64,000 nt of DNA from assembly GCF_019059575.1 (NCBI RefSeq), contig NW_024882739.1, positions 124,001-188,000 of the forward strand. Direction: 5' to 3'. This stretch comes from Amphibalanus amphitrite. Its lineage: Eukaryota; Arthropoda; Thecostraca; Balanomorpha; Balanidae. The first letter of the stretch is position 1. Each line of letters begins with the position of its first letter. Positions 1-11,629 of this stretch are shown piece after piece. The notes under the pieces were generated by a model that was not told where the DNA came from, searched no databases, and was given only the letters and a program-made list of their open reading frames with translations. A program made the translations under genes and the position numbers.

Positions 1-196
1 CTAATCTGATCATGATTAAGTTTGTTTTTTATTCTTGTGCAAAGGACTATTTTGCTGTCTTTTTACAGCTCTCATATCCACATCCATGCACATAATTATT
101 TGTAGTTTGCGTATTTTAAACAACATGAATGGAATAATAATGACCTATACATAAAACAGATTACAAGAAGTCATGTACGAGTAAGTCGCAACTCAC

Positions 197-3100
197 GTTT
201 GGTGTCATTGCAGCGGCTATGGTGGGTGCCAGGACCCCGGTCAGATTTCCGATGGACCCCGACAGGCCCCAGATCACTCCAGCAAACTGAGGGGCGATGT
301 CTGGGCCCGCAGACAATGGGCCTGAAACGGGTGTCGAGGTCACAGCGGTGTGCTGATGTTTGTTACATTAGAACGATGATGACAATGGAGGCTGTGATGA
401 TAACGGAGGCTGTGTGGAGAATCAATGAAGTTAAATGCTCTCCTGCTGTAAATGTCAATTGGTTTTTAGAAGGAACTATAACGGACGCCAGAGCGAATTT
501 CAATGACGCTTTAAAGTTTTTTAAGTCTGTTGTTGGCAATCCCCGACTGCTGTTCATTTGTGTGAAATAACTTATTGACTTTATTCTGTAAAGACAACAA
601 GCAATACCTTCGTGAAAATCAGCATTCTCCTTAGTACCTACTGAGGTAATGCAAAGAGATGCCACTTACCTCCGGCAACTCCCAGTACGGAGGTAACGTT
701 ACATAAGACGAGAAGGCTCATCGTGAGATACGTCATTCCCGGAGGAAGCAGCAAGATGGCCCCCAGCAGAACGGCCGGGATCAGGAACGCTGAAAAAAAA
801 TATGATTTAGGTACCTATTTTATTATCACACATGATTGTTATAAATCAACGACACTTACGGCATTATCATTGGTACAAAAAAGGTAGGTACAACGCTACA
901 AAAATTAGACGTATAAATTTAATAAATAACTTTTTTCGAACTCACCGACAGTCGCAATAATTTTACGAGCATTGGTTCGACTGCACTGCCACCTGGTGAG
1001 CAGGTATTGAAACACCTTTCCCCCTGCAACGCAGCCGACGGTCATCGACATGGTCGGAAGACCGGAGAGAAATCCGTTCTGCGAAAAAAATGGGCGGTGA
1101 TGATAAAGACATGCGTTATTCAGAAATGACTTAGCTAGAATGGAATAGGGTATACCTAACCTGTTACCATATTTCATTTCACGTTTGATTTTTGTCGGCA
1201 AATTTGTTGGTAAAATTATAACGACCAACCAGCATAATAAGCAACAATAGAGTCATGCCACATCTTCGTTTAATTTATAAGATTTTAAGGCATCTGTACA
1301 CTGTACAGGCACGGCATCTCTTACGACCCACCTCAGTGAGGTTGACGCCCATGGTCTCCTTCAGGAAGGTGGGCAGAGTGATGTTAAGGGCGTAGTAGAA
1401 CCAGCTGTTGGTGAAGAAGGTGCCGATCACTATCAGCACCTGACGGTTGGTGATGATGGCCAGGATTGGTGTTGATTCCTGGGTCACCTGAGGGGACAGT
1501 CATCAGAGGGTCACCGGCTCGATTCTTTGAAATGTTGAGTTATCCCGCGCACCGACGGGGGTCTGCGCCAACTTCGCACCGACGCGACGGGGGGGGGGCG
1601 GATGACCGCCCCCCCTGAGATCTCGAGAACGAAGCAAGATAGCGACAAGCGGTAAACGGCATCGGATACGCACGGACAAGGTCTACAATTTTTACACAGG
1701 TCATTTTCAGGTCAGGTCAAAGATGACGTCACAGGGGTCGAAAAAGTCAAAATGGCGGCGCTAGATATGGAGAATTTTTCTCGAATAACTTTCGAATTAG
1801 TCAAGATAGGAACAAACTAAGGGCATCATCGTGATCCTCTCGTCAATCCGCATCGAATGATATATATGTTGACCTCGAAAGGTCAAGGTCAAAGGTTGAC
1901 CTCAGGTCACGTGACCTCGAGGTCATCATGTATATCATTCGATGCGTCTTGACGAGCTGAACACAATGAGACCATCCGCGCGGCTGTATCTTGTTCCTGT
2001 ACGGAGTTATTGGCAAAAAAACTTTTGGTGACCTTTGATGACGTCACATGACCTTACAGCTGCCCAACAGCAAAACAGACCTCAAGGTAGTGAAGGTTGA
2101 TAGTATATGAAGTCATGTATGGTATATGGGGCCATTCCGACCCGTTTTAGTGGTAAAAACAGGGAGTTGATTTCCCCCCCCCCCCCATTGACTTATAATG
2201 GGGAGGTCGCGAAATTGACCTGACCTTAGGTCACCGACATCAAAATTCCGAGATATACAAATTGTAGCTACTAATGACCTAATAACATCCTGCGACTTTC
2301 AAAGGCCTCCGACATCTGCTGTAGCCATGGCACGGTGACAAAGTTGCAAAAAAGTGACTCGAGGCTGGGTCATTCAAAGTGACCTGGTGACCTGACCTTA
2401 AAAGTTAGGAGGTTCAAACTTGCACACCATGTGTAAAATTGATGAGAGAATAGTCATACCAAATTTCGCGGCGCTACGCGCCGCGGTTTTCCCGCTATTC
2501 GCGAAAAACCTCAGGGGGGGGGGGCGGATATCCGCCCCCCCCGTCGGTGCGCGGGTTATCGTTACGCATTTTCTTTTTTAGTTTTGACCCATGCTGCAGC
2601 TAGAAGTCTTTTTTTAGACAAAAAAGTTTTTTGGTTTTAGAAGAAAAGGATAGTTATTTCAATGGTTCATGATCAATTTTTCATGATCCCGTCCTATAAA
2701 CATTTCCGCTGTTCAACTTTTTGTCAATTTTCCGGTGCATGAAACATGTTCTATGAAGTTTTAATCTACAGTTTATTACTTATATAGTTTATTTACTGAA
2801 TTACCTAATGAATTTATTTACGTTGTGGAAATTTTGATTTATTGCTGCAGCTTCATGTACCGTGGACTACAAAAGTATCTTTTTATCCTACTTACACTTT
2901 TATCAGAGAGTGATTTCGTAGTGGCCACTCTGAAGAGCCTCTTGGAGGCCAGGTATCGTTTCTCGTCCTCCGAGCAGATGGAGCTCTCGTCAGGGGAACT
3001 GGTCAGAAGGAACCAGCCTACGACCATCCACAGTATCGGAAACGCCCCTGAAAAAAAGGAACACCCGGAAACGGTCAAATAATAACAGAATTCTCTTCAA

Positions 3101-5079
3101 CAATGAAACAAGTTACAATTCATACGACACTGCATTCAACACTGGATTCCATAAAATACGGACAGGACAATCTTTATACTCAAGCTTTCTAATGGTTTTG
3201 AGAATTTTAACGAAAAGTTGGCACAGTTTTACACTGAAACGCCATTCAGTGCCCACACACCATCGATGTGAGGGGCGCGGCCTCACCTGTAATGTAGAAC
3301 ACCGCCGGCCAGCCCCAGGCCTGGCAGATGGAGCTGGAGATGGGGTACGCCGAACCTCCGAGCAGGTACTGGAAGGCCCAGCACAGCGAGAACACGGTGG
3401 TGTACTCGACAGGCACGCTCCAGTTTCGGGCGAACACCTGTGCGGCAGGGAGCGCCGCCGACTGCGCGGAAAGGTCACAAGTCGGCGAGGGTAGAGGTCA
3501 GAAGGTAGAGAGGTAGAGGTCGCGCGCTGGCCAGGGTTGGGATCATAGTCCACAGCGCAGTAGCAAAGGTATAGTTTGTGTGAGCATACCGAGAGGTCAC
3601 GTAATGCTTATCACGTAGGTTAAGCGTTGGCGAAGTTGGAATCTCATAGAACGTGACCAGAGTTTATCAGTTAGCTCAAAGTTAGCTTGGCTAGAGCAAT
3701 TTTTTATCGTAGATGTACTCGTACATTTTCAGCAACACATTTTTATGGTTCTTTCTTTTATCTCATACTATCAAGAGGAAACGTTTTTTCAATCATGTCT
3801 TGTTGAAAGGTTACGAAGTTTTTTTCCACTAACCGAGCAGAGTCCATGCAGTGCGCGCAGAGCCAGCAGAAGGTACGGGTCTGTTCGTGCTACCACCGGT
3901 AACACCAGAGTCCACAGGCCCTGCAGACCGATACTGACCAAAAGGACCAGCACCACCGGCAGCCTGGGAGCGCAGACGTGGCGTCAGCCGAAAATAGAAT
4001 ACGCTTAATCATGATGAACGATGCCAGAAAGTGATGTATTTTCAACCCCAAAACGCAAAAGTAGGGGGCTTGTTAAAGTTAGGGACACACATTGCAGCGC
4101 CCACTGCAATGTCTTTAGTTCAACCGACAGAGTTTATTCTGGATGATAACTGAAAATCATGACCAAATTCGGGTTGCCGATCGAGTGACATCCGTGTATA
4201 AACAGCGGTTATCAAACAAATCGAAGTCTCTGTACTTCATGATCTCCTCAAAACTCACTTGTCAGCGATCCACCCGCCCGGTACCAGACCCGCTGTGTAG
4301 CCGTAGAAATAGCTGGACAGCAGCAGGCCCTGGAACGTCTTGTCCCACTGGAACTCACCCTGGAAAGCAGATGGGCATTTCTGATGGCCGATATGTATTA
4401 TAAAGCCGTTACACCGTTTGTAAGGCAAATGAACGCTAAAGACATGGTGTTTGTCTCGGGGTTTGTCCAGTGGACAGTCTGGTATCAACATACATATTGC
4501 ATTCGTCCTTCATATCCATACTTGCGATGTGCATGAATCTATAAAACCTAGGTATAACTGTAAACGCTGATTCTGAAATAGGAATATATCGTCCTAATGG
4601 AATTTGAAATAAACTGATTTGAAATAGAAAAGGTAAATAATACTTACCCGTCCTTTTCCCGCTGTAGAAACCTCTAAGTCACCACCATTCGTTATGGCAA
4701 TGTCTCGGGTTGCGTTTCCCATGCCGTCCCCCGCTGAAGTCATCACACCCTCTGTGACGTCATCGTCGACCATGCAGACGACGGCAATGCTGACGTTGAA
4801 CCGAGTGATCATCATGGTCCCCACGCCGATACCAACGAGCATGACGAAAATCATCCGAACGGACGGAAAGAGGCGGTCTGAGGAAAAGACATGCTCGTTC
4901 TGTTGGTTTGCGTTTCACGTTTCACGCAAGTTAGCAATGATCATGATCTGATGTTTTAAATGTTTATCTACATATCAAAGAACATCATAATAAAACATAA
5001 ATATATTTGGATGAATTTTTAACGACTTACATTTGAGTTCCCCTGCCTCCTGGGCCTTAGTCTCTGCTTCTGTGTTCAT
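197..5079 (-). CDS. SLC17-family (MFS) organic anion/phosphate/sialin-type transporter, 3' end missing
   Basis: Ten coding exons join in phase on the minus strand: 5079-5031, 4877-4648, 4359-4259, 3963-3834, 3461-3287, 3047-2896, 1487-1332, 1078-946, 789-670 and 321-197, giving 457 codons so far. The start is the first ATG (5079-5077). Every junction seen is GT-AG. Family landmarks are clear: the first membrane segment ends in RFNVSIAVVCMV; then come GEFQWDKTFQGLLLSSYF with PGGWIADK (the MFS loop), GWPAVFYITG, SSPDESSICSEDEKRYL, FTNSWFYYALNITLPTFLKE, and NGFLSGLPTMSM. The SLC17 family includes sodium-phosphate cotransporters, sialin and vesicular glutamate/nucleotide carriers; I cannot choose the substrate. 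Relatives run about 480-580 residues, so the last one or two membrane segments lie beyond the left edge. The loop after the first membrane segment is acidic and has one NAT glycosylation sequon. Intron 6 holds a TTAA element at 1544-2555. Confidence 0.94.
1544..2555. mobile_element. TTAA-type hairpin-ended element, copy A
   Basis: The element is 1012 bases and lies in intron 6 of the SLC17 gene. It is flanked by TTAT on both sides (1540-1543, 2556-2559). Both ends read CCCGCGCACCGACGGGG inward. Just inside each end sits a G-run/C-run hairpin (about 1591-1616 and 2514-2543). The core has no convincing reading frame and is dense in GGTCA and TGACC. It closely matches the copy at 19944-20946. 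I infer a non-autonomous DNA transposon of piggyBac or Kolobok type from the target duplication; no transposase is present. Confidence 0.85.
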
Positions 5080-6220
5080 GGCTGCCGTTTGAATGTCTTC
5101 AGTTGGAAGATGTTACTCTCCTGACCAGCAGGAAGCAATGACGTTCTGTTTTTTTTTCCTGAAACGAAGACGAGCCGTCAATTCATTGTGGACAAACAAA
5201 GCTATTCATATGATGTTAACGTCTTGTTTGCTATGATGATTGAGTTGATTTCAAAATATGTGCTTTGAAAAGACTGCAGTTAAATCGAGACGCAGTCAAA
5301 TGTCACGTGTTTGACAGCGGAGGAAACATTAAGCAGATGTTAGTGAATGCCAGCTAGGTAAGTACTTCTGAAATGATTTAGCCCGAGCCCACTCGCAACA
5401 AACCTGTTCACAATCTACGTCCCATTGTGCGCGTAAAATGTCCAGGAATCTTCTAGAGGTGGCATGATAACTGCCCTGTCATAGCAGGTAATTTCGCGAT
5501 TCATAAGTCAATATCAAAAGCGTATCATTTACTTGACGTGCTTTAGCTCCTAAAGTTGCCGCTATAATCGTAAAAAATGCGGTACTGGGTATAAAGTAGC
5601 CAGTAGGCTGCGTCCGCACTTGGGCAAGCTTCTATAAGCTTTCCGTCACTCTAAGTTGCGTTGTGATGATGATTTGGTGTTTAGGGCGCACCAACAACGA
5701 GGCTATATGGCGCCCATAAAAAGCGTAAATATGAAAACTGACTTTAGAGCTCTTGACGACGCGAAATCTCTTTCAGTATCATTGAGTTGAAAGCACTCAA
5801 TCAAAACGATAGAAAAAAAAATCATATAGAGATTGTGTCGACATTCACACACAAACAAAACCAGTCCCTACTCCCACCCTTTCCCTCTACACAGATCTCA
5901 CCTGTGTTTTGAAGGGCGTGCCGTCACCTATACGGAAACGCCTTGGCGCTGTGCCTCTGGCCCTGTTCCCGGTTCCCTCGTGTGGCAGCCATTCCAGCCG
6001 CACCCGCCGCTCTCCAACCCGACTATATACTGTCCCGGGATGTGACGATACATTTCTAGTCACGGCGCGCGCCTGTGTTGGATGCTCTGTGGAATAAACA
6101 GACGACACCGGGGTGGTATGCGGTGTCACCGCTCTGACACCGTTACTAGGCCAGTTTACAGCACTCAGCGCGAGTGAGGCTGTTTGTGACCGGTGTCAGT
6201 ATGCGGATACGGCTGGTGTT
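5080..6220. other. 5' leader and upstream region of the SLC17 gene
   Basis: Upstream of the SLC17 start codon the minus strand shows an acceptor-like TTCGTTTCAG about 80-90 bases before the ATG, so an untranslated first exon may lie further right. The GC content rises at about 5940-6180, which could be the promoter. I see no secure TATA box or initiator and no coding region. Confidence 0.35.
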
Positions 6221-6890
6221 TACTGGTTAGGGTTGTACCGAGAGGCGACTGTTGTTTACGGACTGGAAATTTGATATTCGTGCCATGAAGCGGTAGATAG
6301 AACGGGGCCTTTGCTTATGTAACTCCCTCGTAAAGCTGTGATGTTTCATGTGGATGTTAGCAGTTTATTGGGCTAGTTGCATACTTTGGACGATTCCTTG
6401 CTTCTTTGTATATGGATAGTCTACCGGCTTATCACTAACTCAAACCTACAAAGAACCGTGGCTGCTAAACTAACACCGCCTTTGAACAATATGAGGTCAT
6501 TCAATCTATATTAGGGGGTATTTCTAGACAAGTTGAAGCATTATTAGATCAATTTGAGCCCCTTATGCTTTGGCTTGTGCCAATAATTCTCCCAACGTGG
6601 CCTTCTCATCCCGGACACTAACATATCAGAGTGCGCTAAAAACGATGTGCTTACTGCTTATATAACGAGTATACCAGAAACAACCTGTCACGACCTTTCA
6701 GTGGTTGAAAGAAATACGTGAAAATAAGAACCCCCCCCCCCTCCCTTTCTTCAGTACTAGAAATGTCACATAAAATGTCACATTTTACGTAACGCCACCC
6801 CGAAGCTGACGGCAGCTGCCGTCATACAGCAGCTACCGGAGTGACAGTTTCGTCGCAAGACGCAAACTGTGATATTTTAGAGACTATGAA
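6221..6890. repeat. Segmental duplication, copy 1 (partner 14225-14890)
   Basis: This stretch aligns with 14225-14890 in the same orientation. Shared blocks include GTTAGGG.TGTACCG, GAAATTTGATATTCGTG, GATAGAACGGGG, CACATAAAATGTCACA-like sequence, TACGTAACGCCACCCC and TATTTTAGAGAC-like sequence. At the partner site this block directly precedes the third cysteine-rich peptide gene. Here no peptide exon follows, so it may be a promoter block left behind when the cluster expanded. Confidence 0.75.
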
Positions 6891-7074
6891 CGACTATGTT
6901 TCGTGAACGACTATTTTCGTGAATGTTTACTCTCACGAAACGAGCGACTAGGATGAAATGCTAATTTTAATTTGATTCTATGTGTGTCTAGGCTGAGGAA
7001 GAAAGCCGCAGCGCTTTCGAAAGCTACCATAAATAAAAAGTACCCGGTGTTTCGAATATTCGTCCTAAACAGAA

Positions 7075-7520
7075 TGTTAAGTTTTACAAAATAGCTATCT
7101 CAAATTTCCATAGATTTGAAATTTTGGCCTTAAAATTAAAAAAAAATATAGACATCAACTCTATAAATTCTACAAAATTAAATTTTCAAAGAAAACGGAA
7201 CATATGTGTGTAATGCATGAATGGACTATACGCATACAAAATTTCAAGTCAATCGGTTCAAAAATGTCAATCGGCCTTGATATCGTCCAAAGGCTTCGAA
7301 AATGTCCACAGGTAAAATTTTCAAATTCCTTGTTTTGACCAAAGTATGCAACGTAGAAAGATGAAAATAACACCATTGAACTCCCTTCCCGTTAAATTTT
7401 GCATCGAAGCAAACCTTCCTATGGCAAAAATAATAATTTTGAAACTTTCATTTATGTTGACCGAGCAAACAATTATGTCTTGACATTTAGCTGGCCCTGA
7501 CCTCATATTTGACCTTTTTA
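7075..7520. repeat. Degraded relative of the hairpin-ended element C core
   Basis: Several phrases match the core of the element at 18433-19595 in the same order: a run like GAAATTTTGGCC, AAACGGAA.ATATGTG, CATTGAACTCCC, TGCATCGAA, and ATGCAAAAAT..A-like sequence ending in TTTGACC. The terminal repeats and G/C hairpins are not visible, so this is probably an old, end-eroded copy. The interval 7521-7800 is otherwise a GC-rich spacer before the first peptide gene. Confidence 0.55.
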
Positions 7521-7810
7521 AGCACATTTTAAGCACTCACCTGAACCTTCTCGCTACGAGCTTTCGATTGCCGCCTTCCGCTTATTTCTACGGTCCTTGG
7601 TTTCGAGTAAGCAGAGGGATGATATTTACCTCCCCCCCCCCCCAGCGCCGCGCGTTCGGCTGGAGACCCCGGCGCCGCGCGGGCCGGATATCAAACGCCT
7701 GGCGCAGCGCTGAAGCGCGCACAGCGTTGGGACGGTGAAACAGGACCCTAGGCAGGTGTCACGAGCTGTCTGGTTTCGGTGCAGCGTTGATGTCATGTCA
7801 TGTCATGCGG

Positions 7811-7850
7811 TGGTGATATTTAGCGGAACATCACTTTGAAGCTCAGTTTG
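7811..7850 (+). promoter_or_regulatory. Core promoter of cysteine-rich peptide gene 1
   Basis: GGTGGTGATATTTAG (from 7812) carries a TATA-like ATATTTA. It is followed 29 bases later by the arthropod initiator TCAGT at 7843-7847. The same pair at nearly the same spacing recurs at genes 2 and 4 of the cluster. The transcription start at A7845 is inferred. Confidence 0.65.
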
Positions 7851-7925
7851 CAAGCTGAAGCGTCTGCCAACCGAGTGCGGCAAATCTATTCAAGTGGGCA
7901 AAACACGCTTTGGGGGACATTGAAG

Positions 7926-8006
7926 ATGAAGTTATCGCTATTGATGGTAAGGTTAACACCTTAATTGTCGTTTGGAAAGAGGTGCGTGATAAAAAGAGGG
8001 CATGGT

Positions 8007-8083
<77 letters not shown>

Positions 8084-8968
8084 AGAGAATCGTGTTTTGC
8101 CAAGGCTTTTTATTTACTGGTTCAGTCACATGTACGCCATGCATTTATGTTTGCATGCATGTTCCATAGTGACTACATAACTATGCTGTATGCATAATAT
8201 AAGCCATAGGCTCATACACATATTACAGTATAAGCCTTTGTACATATATTTTTAAGCATAAGGACTAGAGGTGGCAAAATGTGGACCCGAGGACCCGGTC
8301 CAAAGAACCAGTCTAGACCCATATGGGTCCAGACCGGTTCCTTGAAATTTTCTGACGGGTCCAACCGGGTCCTACCATAAACTATACATATTGCACACTA
8401 CACATTATTGCAAAATATGAAGTGAATGAAGTGAATGTTTCTTTGCACACAGTAGCTCATGAGTATTCCCAGTGGGAAATAGGCTGTTATACATGAAGCA
8501 ACTAATGATGTCTACAAGTAGTTTGTATTAGTTGACTTTTGGGGACCGGGTCCAACTGGTTCCGATTCCAACTAAGACCGGGTCCGACTGGTTCCAGAAA
8601 TGTCCAGCCGGGTCTGGTTCGAGTCTGGTTCCCAAAATTTTTATCTTTTGCCACCTCTAATAAGGACTTCTTATACATATAACCCGCTTGTGTTACCAGC
8701 TGTCGATTGTCATAGAGAATCGCTACTTTTTTCCATTGGTTAGTGAAAGCTCTCAATCAACTTCAGGCTGTTGAGCTCATCATCCGACACGTTCTCTGAC
8801 GCTCCCGTTTTTCATTTCTAGCTGCTGCTGGCCGGTCTTCTCTTGTTGACGGTGGCAGTGCCTGTGGCTGTCGGGCACCCACAAGTGGTCCCTTCGCCAA
8901 CACCCTGGTGCAGGTGTCACCATTGCTGTCCCAATTGTGACTGGTGTCGGTATTGCTGCTATGCATAG
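7926..8968 (+). CDS. Secreted cysteine-rich peptide 1 (two exons)
   Basis: Exon 1 is 7926-7946, 21 bases encoding MKLSLLM, and ends at a GTAAGG donor. Exon 2 is 8822-8968 and starts after TTTCATTTCTAG. The joined product is 55 residues. Residues 1 to about 25 form a strong signal peptide (LLLAGLLLLTVAVPVAVG). The rest is a short Pro-rich linker and then a cysteine core, WCRCHHCCPNCDWCRYCCYA, with spacing C-x-C-x2-CC-x2-C-x2-C-x2-CC. No named family is recognised. Eight cysteines in 17 residues suggest either several disulphides or metal binding; which of these is unknown. The promoter, exon layout and signal peptide match the neighbours at 10456 and 15031, which supports a real tandem gene family. 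Intron 1 contains a long (GA)n tract and a hAT-like insertion. A poly(A) signal follows at 9212. Confidence 0.82.
8010..8079 (+). repeat. (AG)n microsatellite in intron 1 of peptide gene 1
   Basis: About 35 uninterrupted AG units lie roughly 65 bases after the exon 1 donor. The dead fourth copy has a similar tract in the same place (16904-16976), so it probably predates that duplication. Confidence 0.97.
8266..8659. mobile_element. hAT-type miniature element
   Basis: The terminal inverted repeats are TAGAGGTGGCAAAA and its complement. The flanking 8-base duplication ATAAGGAC is exact (8258-8265 and 8660-8667). At 394 bases with no coding region it is non-autonomous. The subterminal parts carry repeated GGACCCGG/CCGGGTCC-like motifs. 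An 8-base duplication with TAG-starting ends is typical of hAT. It lies in intron 1 of peptide gene 1. Confidence 0.9.
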
Positions 8969-9211
8969 TAATGGCTCGTAAAGATCAGTCAACAGAATGG
9001 CCTCGCTCTTCTCAGTTCAAGGGGATGTCTCATCAGGCTCCGCTCAGCACTTCACAGGATCGCTGGAAGGAACAGTGAATATCGTTTGTGAAACTATCCT
9101 TACAGACTGGATACCAATATAAAATTGATTCGCTGAAAGTTATCTGTGTTTAGTGATAAATGCAAATATTTGGGAGGTTTGGGGAATTTCCCCTGGCTTT
9201 TTCCTTGCTTC

Positions 9212-9217
9212 AATAAA
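9212..9217 (+). terminator. Poly(A) signal of peptide gene 1
   Basis: AATAAA lies about 240 bases after the stop codon. The surrounding sequence (AATAAACGAA..TATTTGTT) resembles the 3' end of peptide gene 3, as expected of duplicated genes. Confidence 0.7.
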
Positions 9218-9235
9218 CGAAATGTATTTGTTGCC

Positions 9236-10360
9236 GTGTTCGGTTGGGCCATTCTGGTACATTCAGGTCATCTTCTAGCAATGAGATGAGAGGATGAGTG
9301 GAAGAAAATGTAGCGCACTTTGTTCGAGGCGGAAATGTCCTGATCATTTGACCCGAGGCTAACTAAGGTCGGCCTGATTTCGATCACGTGGTCTTCATGG
9401 TTCCGCGCAACATGAGCCCTAAAAAAGCACATGGCAACACTACAGACAGGGCCTAATGATCACTGCTATTCTACAATACGATTACGCACAATGTGCAACA
9501 TACAGCGCAATAACTTGGAGCTCAAACTCTAGTCGGCGCGATCTGCGCCAACCCCGAAACATATAAAGAAATTCATACCTTGCGGAATTCTCTCATTTTC
9601 TCCTTTTTCTCATTTTTCTCATTTTCTCATTCTCTCATTTTTGGCTCACATACGTTTTGGCGTGAAAAGCAAAAAAGGCTTGATAAACGACTGCGTTAGC
9701 GCCAATAATTTGTGCGCCATTTATTATGGCGCGAAGTTAGTTATTTAATGCCGAAGCTATTTATTGCCGAAGCTATTTTGGTGTGCATGGCGCACATGCA
9801 CTGGTCAAACATTTTCTAAATGTTTCAGCATATCATGCCAAGAAATATCTGGAAATGAGCCCTAGTATATTTGAGGCAAAACAACAGAATACCGCTGATG
9901 TACAAATTGAACGATGTTAGTTTGGTGCCAATTTTGATCAGCATTTAACCGATGCTCAAGTTGGAGCCGAAACAAGGGCAAGAACCGAAGTCATTAGCGG
10001 TCAACTTCACAGTCCTGCTATGGAATATGGTGTCTTGTGAATTTTGTTATTTGAGACTTCGAATTGTGAAAAAACGCCCGCCCGCCGCCAAACGCAAACA
10101 CCGCAAAACGCACCATAGCAAAAAAAAAATCTACCAAGCCGTAGCATAATAATAATTCAGCATCACAGAGTCAACAAACAAACAAAGATATGAAAATGCC
10201 AACTTTTATAGCAGAATACGAGTACAGCAGCAGCGTAGAATTTAACTCATGTTTGTCATAGAACAGTATCTTTCAAACTGACCGTTGGTGATTCACCAGG
10301 GTCCAGTCTCTAGCGACTCACAAAATGACAGGCCTATATGTCATTTTTGAGTCGTGTCGG
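9236..10360 (+). other. Spacer between peptide genes 1 and 2
   Basis: No gene seen. A pyrimidine-rich TCATTTT tandem stretch lies at about 9590-9645. A short open frame at 9952-10149 has no recognisable content. Confidence 0.5.
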
Positions 10361-10400
10361 TGACATTTAGCTAAAGCGTACCTCAGAATTCAGTCCATAG
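10361..10400 (+). promoter_or_regulatory. Core promoter of cysteine-rich peptide gene 2
   Basis: TGACATTTAG at 10361-10370 corresponds to the TATA-like box of gene 1. The initiator TCAGT (10390-10394) is again 29 bases downstream (A10363 to A10392). The inferred leader is about 60 bases, ending at the ATG at 10456. Confidence 0.6.
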
Positions 10401-10455
10401 ACATTTGTGAGCCGAGGCACACCGAAAAAGACAAGAGGACACAGCTGTTTGAAGC

Positions 10456-11346
10456 ATGAATCGCTTTGCTCCGATGGTAAGTTTTAGTGCTGTGTCGAAA
10501 GATCTGCTAGAGCCGGAGAGAAGGAGAGATTGATATTTTAAATTTATGTTTCACAAATGCTCCTTTTTATTATTGCTCGTATCCATTAACTTGTATCCCA
10601 TCAATCCCTTCTCCATAAAATGTTCGTGTCTAAACGTCATGCATCTATTTCCTGTCAATAAATGCTCAACAACTTCGAGTGACGACTATGTTGCAATTAT
10701 CTCTTTTCAGTGAAAAGCATGCATAAATAGTTACGCTTGCACAGTCAGTTGAAAATGTGTGCTTATTGTAGCCAAACTAGGCGTGCTATTTCTTTTCTCA
10801 TATCTGTCCGTAACGACACGGACTAACTAACATGTCTGTCATTTCCAGATGGTCTTTACCACAGTCGTTGTTCTCCTGGCTGTCGAGATGGTTCTGGTTG
10901 TCAGCCATGCACAACACGCGATGACCAACTATCCTCCCAAAAAATCACCCGAGTGTCCGTGCTTGCTCTCGCGCTGCTGTCCTTCTATGCGTTGTGATGC
11001 ACCGTGCCGGCACTGCTGCCTTTTGGAGACGACATCAAATATGTCAAATACGGCTGCCGAGTTGAATTCGAATTCAAAAGCGGCCAGAGTTGACAATACT
11101 GCCCCGAATACAACAGGGAGTCAGACTACCCAAAATCTGGGATCAACTTGGGGTGTCGAGTGGGAATCAACGCCATCGGCGACTGGAGTCGACAGTTCTG
11201 CTGCAAGTTTGGATGGGAAATGGACGCTGTCACGCGGGGGCTCGGAGTCGAAGTCAAAGTCGGCTGTTGACGACAGTCCTGCCCCGAGCCTGAATGGGAG
11301 TCAGATTAGTCTAAACCTGACCAATGCCGGAGTGACTAAAGGCTAG
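10456..11346 (+). CDS. Secreted cysteine-rich peptide 2 with long Ser/Asn/Thr tail (two exons)
   Basis: Exon 1 is 10456-10476 (MNRFAPM) with a GTAAGT donor. Exon 2 is 10849-11346 after GTCATTTCCAG. The product is 172 residues. The signal peptide is about residues 1-28 (VVVLLAVEMVLVVSHA). The core CPCLLSRCCPSMRCDAPCRHCC has spacing C-x-C-x4-CC-x4-C-x3-C-x2-CC, the same eight cysteines as genes 1 and 3 with longer loops. Unlike them it has about 100 extra residues rich in Ser, Asn, Thr and Gly. These include several sequons (NMS, NTT, NGS, NLT), so the tail is probably glycosylated and disordered. Part of the tail looks internally repeated (VDNTAPNTTGSQ, VDDSPAPSLNGSQ). Function unknown. Confidence 0.82.
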
Positions 11347-11391
11347 CTGTAATCATGTTTGTTGTAATATAGTACGTCCTCTTACTGATTC

Positions 11392-11397
11392 AATAAA
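11392..11397 (+). terminator. Poly(A) signal of peptide gene 2
   Basis: AATAAA lies 46 bases after the stop codon at 11344-11346. It is the first such signal downstream. Confidence 0.7.
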
Positions 11398-11629
11398 GCA
11401 CATGACGAGATTAATGACATGATCCTAGTTTTATGGGGCCCTTATTGATCGTGAACAGCACAAGACAAAAAATGGAGGGTGCTGTCCTGCAGTATCTATT
11501 TTGGGACTGTTCACTGCGTAGTGTGTTTACTTTACCTAATCGTACCTTTATGCATGCTTAGAAAGTATCTAGGAAATGCGCAGGGTATTGTTAAGGTTAA
11601 ACCAGTAAAAGGCCTTTTGGGGCGACCAA

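Noticed and set aside
7843-8180. Open frames made of Ser-Leu or Arg-Glu repeats
   Set aside because: They are translations of the (AG)n tract in intron 1 of peptide gene 1. The same applies at 16822-17079.
8600-8640. GGTTCGAGTC, resembling a tRNA B box
   Set aside because: It is part of the subterminal repeat of a hAT-like element, and no A box or cloverleaf could be formed.
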